Assembly (NCBI RefSeq): GCF_029227915.1
Contig: NC_079881.1
Location: 6,448,001 to 6,512,000 of the forward strand
Origin: Hydractinia symbiolongicarpus
Lineage: Eukaryota; Cnidaria; Hydrozoa; Anthoathecata; Hydractiniidae
Direction: 5' to 3'
Length of the DNA: 64,000 nucleotides
The notes beneath the pieces are model-generated. The model had not been told where the DNA came from, did no database searches, and saw only the letters and a list, made by a program, of their open reading frames with translations. The first letter of the stretch is position 1. Each line of letters begins with the position of its first letter. A program made the translations under genes and the position numbers. This document shows positions 61,101 through 64,000 of this stretch, piece after piece.

Positions 61101-64000
61101 TGATAAACGTGTTAGTACTGACTTGACTAACGTCAAAATAGGGATATGGAAAAAAAAAATTATATTTAGGTAATTTGGTAGCAGAGGGTCGTAAGAAACA
61201 ATTAAAATTAGTGACGAAAGAAAAAATAGAATGAAAACTAATCTAAAACCCAACCTATTTAATCCTCATAGTATGTATGCATACTATAAAAAGACATGGC
61301 CTGGGATGGAAGTAGTAAAGAAAAACAGGAATATGTACATTCGATTTATGAACGAAGCGAAATTAGTAATATTTATTTTAATAGCTTAGCGAAATTCTTT
61401 GTATAAATTATTTATTAGATCAAAGTTGTGCGAGAAAAAGCTAAATATTAATTATTAATCACAACCCCCGTCCTAGCAATATCTGTTACATGTGCAAGCA
61501 ATTTCAAACTGTTTTGCACTCTGTTGTGGTGTTTATAAAATAAGCATAGTATATGAGAGATATAGTTTAATATCAAATTTGAGCGAAGAAACAATATCTG
61601 ATTATATCAAATGTTTATTTTCAGGTAAAAATGTTGTGCTTAACAGGTTCTACATTCATACTCGTTCGCTGTTTATTGTCCAAAAAAACGTTTTCACGCT
61701 ATCGCTCGGGTTATGTCAACTAAAGAATTTTTAATGGATTGCCTTAAATTAAAAAAGCCAACTTTATATTCTATATATTTATGACCAATATATCAATATT
61801 GTGCTTTCAGCCACTAATGACAAGTGACAAACGACAAAATTTTGCTGCCTAAACTGCCTAAACTTACTAAACACTTGTGTTTTGATTTGCACTATGACTA
61901 AGTAAAAATAATTCAGAAAATAAAACAGTCCTGGTGTATGCTTGAATTTTTTTGTTCTTGATAGAAATTGATTTTCTACTCTGTATTCCAGATTCCCCCT
62001 CAAAATACTCACAATGGTAGACTACTTGGCTACTACATTGGTTTTCGTCTTTCTGGTAGCACAAAAGATTATAACTTGCGAAAAGTCTTGGGTGGTGATT
62101 CGAAAACACACACCATAAAGAACTTGCCAATTTCTACACAATATGAGATCAGAATTGCTGCTTTTAATGACGCTGGTACAGGACAGTGGAGTGCGCCGCA
62201 ATATTTTGAAACAAGCCAAGGAAGTATGATTTTATGTTGCATGTTACATTTTATTTCAAACCTGCATAGTTTATACAGCATCTCACTGAATTATCCTCAC
62301 TGCTATATGAATGATTCATGATGTTAAGCCACTTTCCTTCTCATCATTTATTTTTCACTACATTAATTTTATATTCCTCTAATAAAGAGTCCCCCCATTA
62401 ATTTCTGAAATTTCCATTCACCTCACTATAAGCCAATCAGGACAAATTTAAACCTTAGTTAGTATTCAGAAGTATTGAGAAGGAGGGTTGGTTAATAATT
62501 AATTTAATATAATAGTAATATAATAATAATAAAATAATAATAGAATAATTCAAACGACGCACAACGCTACACAGAACTATCTTATAGCTAATCTATGTAT
62601 AAACAAGTTTAAGGAACCCGTGCACGATTGGGTAGCAGTACTGCATGGATCGTGTGGATGTTCCATCACAGATATCTGTTTTTGGTTTCGTTGGTTAATA
62701 ATTAATAATTGGGCAAAAAATTTTCGCAAAATTCTTTGATGTTAGCCTAGTTAGTACTATATTAGCATAAATAATTGCCTGCAGTTGTAAAAACTAGTAT
62801 GCTTGTTCTTCTTTACTTAATAGCTCCTGCTATGCCACCAACGGATGTGTCTGTTTCGGTTTTTAACGACACATCAGTTGAAATCGCATGCAACCTACCA
62901 CCACAAGCATCATGGAATGGAAAATTGAGTAGACTTGTGGTAAGAGTTTATATGGTTTAATAAATTTAGTAATTCCTAATATATTGTCTTCATTATTATC
63001 ATCACCATGCCCAGCTGCATGCCCGTTTTCCATGCCGGCACACTTTGACAGGGTATATTAATGCCTTTCCAATCTCATATAGACTATATTTAGTTCAAAT
63101 CCCCCTTGTCAAGTCTATTCTTGATACCTCTTCTTAAAGTTTACTTGGTCTACCCCCTGGAATTATCACGCCACTACACTTTCTTACCAAAGTGCTATAA
63201 AATTTGTTTTTTTACATCAGCAATTCATAATCTGTTTCTCGATTAGTTCTATGCACAAATTAAAGCTAAATTTTAAAAGAAACTGAGAGGAAAGCTGAAC
63301 AATTATTTGTATGCTAGAACTAAAATTCTGTTATACTTATATTTATTTTTTGATCAAGTACTTTGCTCAAGTTGTTACTTCCTACTTAGACATTTTTTTT
63401 AAAAAAATTGTATTTGCTTTAGTTTGTCAACAGAAATGATTGTTATTCAAGAAAATAATGATCCTAAAGCATCAATTTCTTTAAAGTGATAAATGTTTGT
63501 ACTTGTTCAAAGAAGCTAGTTATACTAAATTTTTACAAATTACTTACACCAATTTTCCCTCGAAACCCAAGATGATGTTGTTCGTTCATCAACATTGCTA
63601 TTTGCATGATTGCTATCTGTTGTTGAAAAGGTTCATTTTGACTTATAGTTGATACTTCTTCATAGGCACACACATGGCATCCGACCAAACCACGTGAACA
63701 GAGTATATACACAGCACCATATGACCCTTCATCTCTTAAACATCAAAAGTTTTTATTGCCTAACTTATCACCAGACACAGAATATGCGTTGGCTGTAGCT
63801 GTGGGTACTACCGGTGGAATTGGACCGCTAAGTGGCGAAGTCCAATTTAAGACCAGTGAAGGAGGTGCTAATTTGATTTTTTAACTAAACTTTAACTCAA
63901 TTTTTGTAATCATTATTTTTTATCATGTTAGTTTTTCTGGATTTGACTTTTTAAAGCCTTAAATAAACAATCTGTTTGGACTTACAGTAAATGGTGCAAA
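49117..64000 (+). CDS. SDK: Sidekick-like cell adhesion protein (5' half; continues past window)
   Basis: Coding exons: 49117-49150, 50021-50320, 50992-51294, 51757-51862, 53379-53593, 53960-54229, 54451-54587, 54676-54814, 54930-55208, 55309-55410, 56360-56554, 56663-56733, 61992-62223, 62824-62939, 63666-63864, probably 63988 onward; about 899 aa up to 63864. Signal peptide MDIIFLLINLAG; Ig1 12-111, Ig2 112-212, Ig3 213-319, Ig4 320-409, Ig5 410-501, Ig6 502-594, FN3 domains 595-693, 694-794 and 795-899. Domain edges are phase-1 introns throughout. Sidekick is suggested by six Ig before the FN3 array, an Ig2 without the usual cysteine pair, Ig6 with VKTRIVKFPP and VEHDP, and QLPLEP opening the first FN3. 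Sidekick proteins mediate homophilic adhesion. The transmembrane part lies beyond the window. Another Ig-FN3 adhesion protein is the alternative. Confidence 0.88.
49437..49580. repeat. Shortened copy of the 674-965 MITE (Sidekick intron 1)
   Basis: Shares ATATCTATGCATTGATAAA, GCAC(A/G)TCCCTTA and TCCAACATC(A/T)TTTTA in the same order as the first copy. The inner third is deleted. Confidence 0.7.
51925..53125 (-). pseudogene. 5'-truncated non-LTR retrotransposon in Sidekick intron 4
   Basis: Two overlapping minus-strand frames (53121-52681, then 52763-51951) together cover the end of a reverse transcriptase: GVHQDSVLSPLLF, the catalytic YADDLVLIAES, GLKVNTAKSKVM, then a cysteine-rich finger (CGVCRKGVG / CQTCKHWVHKKC) at the frame break, YLGDMLG and RLNWLGHLERM, then PRGRPRKTW. 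A frameshift within the finger makes it non-functional. It ends in a (CAT)6 run at about 51928-51945, a 3' microsatellite tail as in RTE-like elements. The 5' end is missing. A smaller relative lies at 62990-63190. Clade unassigned. Confidence 0.88.
55498..56208. repeat. MITE/DNA element with CCGTATTTTC(T/C)GGTATATAA ends
   Basis: CCGTATTTTCTGGTATATAA at the left end is mirrored by TTATATACCGGAAAATACGG at the right. Next to each end are several short copies of ATAACCCGCA. The interior has one 101-codon frame (55817-56122) with no recognised family. It lies in Sidekick intron 10, splitting the first FN3 domain's exons. Confidence 0.8.
57002..57915 (+). mobile_element. Non-autonomous Helitron-like element, copy C (Sidekick intron 12)
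   Basis: Starts TCTCTATAATAATACAGAG after host A (57001) and ends in a GTGGA/TCCAC hairpin and CTAG at 57912-57915 followed by T. Closely related to copy A, including the tandem GATCAGTGTTTCAAG-type internal repeats. No protein frame of note. Confidence 0.75.
59450..61026 (-). pseudogene. Decayed piggyBac transposase, antisense in Sidekick intron 12
   Basis: On the minus strand a first frame (61026-60514) has an acidic N-terminus and GPTLGATFKLENEHNKLDFL, RYVLWKW and TKMYWSTDEMFGN, typical of the DDE_Tnp_1_7 (piggyBac) domain. Further pieces follow in order: AIDEAMIKLRGRSFLKQYMP (first Asp), GYTDNYF (second Asp), NAVDRANQ (third Asp region), then QLRMNLAKQLVRN and cysteine-containing tail remnants. 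Stops and frameshifts occur near 60457, 60216, 60061, 59880 and 59700. No TIR or TTAA pair was found by eye. Confidence 0.85.
62990..63190 (-). repeat. 3' fragment of the 51925-53125 non-LTR family (Sidekick intron 14)
   Basis: CATGCCC, GTTTTCCATGCC, GGGTATATTAATG and CCAATCTCATATAGACT align with 51960-52030 of the longer copy, and the following segment matches its C-terminal coding end. Preceded by an ATTATTATCATCA tail. Confidence 0.75.

Overview
The window is animal nuclear DNA: AT-rich, with spliced genes using GT..AG introns, tRNA-derived SINEs, non-LTR and LTR retrotransposons, piggyBac, Helitron-like elements and many MITEs. The gene set and repeat style fit an early-branching metazoan, most likely a cnidarian (perhaps a hydrozoan). 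That placement is inference: no species-specific marker was identified.

Four host genes are supported. (1) Positions 1-631, minus strand: the 5' part of a short-chain dehydrogenase resembling NADPH-dependent pterin aldehyde reductase, cut by the window edge. (2) 7470-13407, plus: a complete seven-exon TMEM184 gene (394 aa). (3) 16611-22822, minus: a complete six-exon gene for the sigma subunit of the AP-3 adaptor complex (195 aa), assembled here from exons of 69-135 bp. (4) 49117 to beyond 64000, plus: the 5' half of a Sidekick-type cell-adhesion gene with signal peptide, six Ig domains and at least three fibronectin III domains on 15 exons plus the probable start of a sixteenth.

The remainder is mostly repeats. 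23196-29918 is a tandem duplication of exactly 3360 bp in which two related units (A, 1967 bp; B, 1367 bp) alternate as A-B-A-B. Each unit begins GTTGCGGAG and ends CTCCGCAAC, and units are separated by an identical 13-bp spacer. 31459-36341 is a complete Ty3/gypsy retrotransposon with identical 167-bp LTRs, a 5-bp target duplication and one open gag-pol frame, inserted into one arm of an older inverted repeat. 37178-40864 holds two abutting TIR elements. 42515-46350 is a nested foldback-type element that contains a minisatellite. Four Helitron-like elements without a recognisable Rep/helicase frame, each ending in a hairpin plus CTAG and flanked by A and T, all lie in introns. Introns of the Sidekick gene also hold a broken non-LTR element, a MITE with a CCGTATTTTC terminus and a decayed antisense piggyBac copy.

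The host genes have no evident shared pathway: AP-3 sigma acts in endosome-lysosome trafficking, TMEM184 is a multi-pass membrane protein, Sidekick is a homophilic adhesion molecule and the SDR is a cytosolic reductase. The most unusual structure is the A-B-A-B array with its inverted-repeat spacers. The mobile DNA is otherwise of known types, though several families could not be named. All exon models rest on reading frame, splice sites and remembered family patterns; no search or transcript evidence was available.
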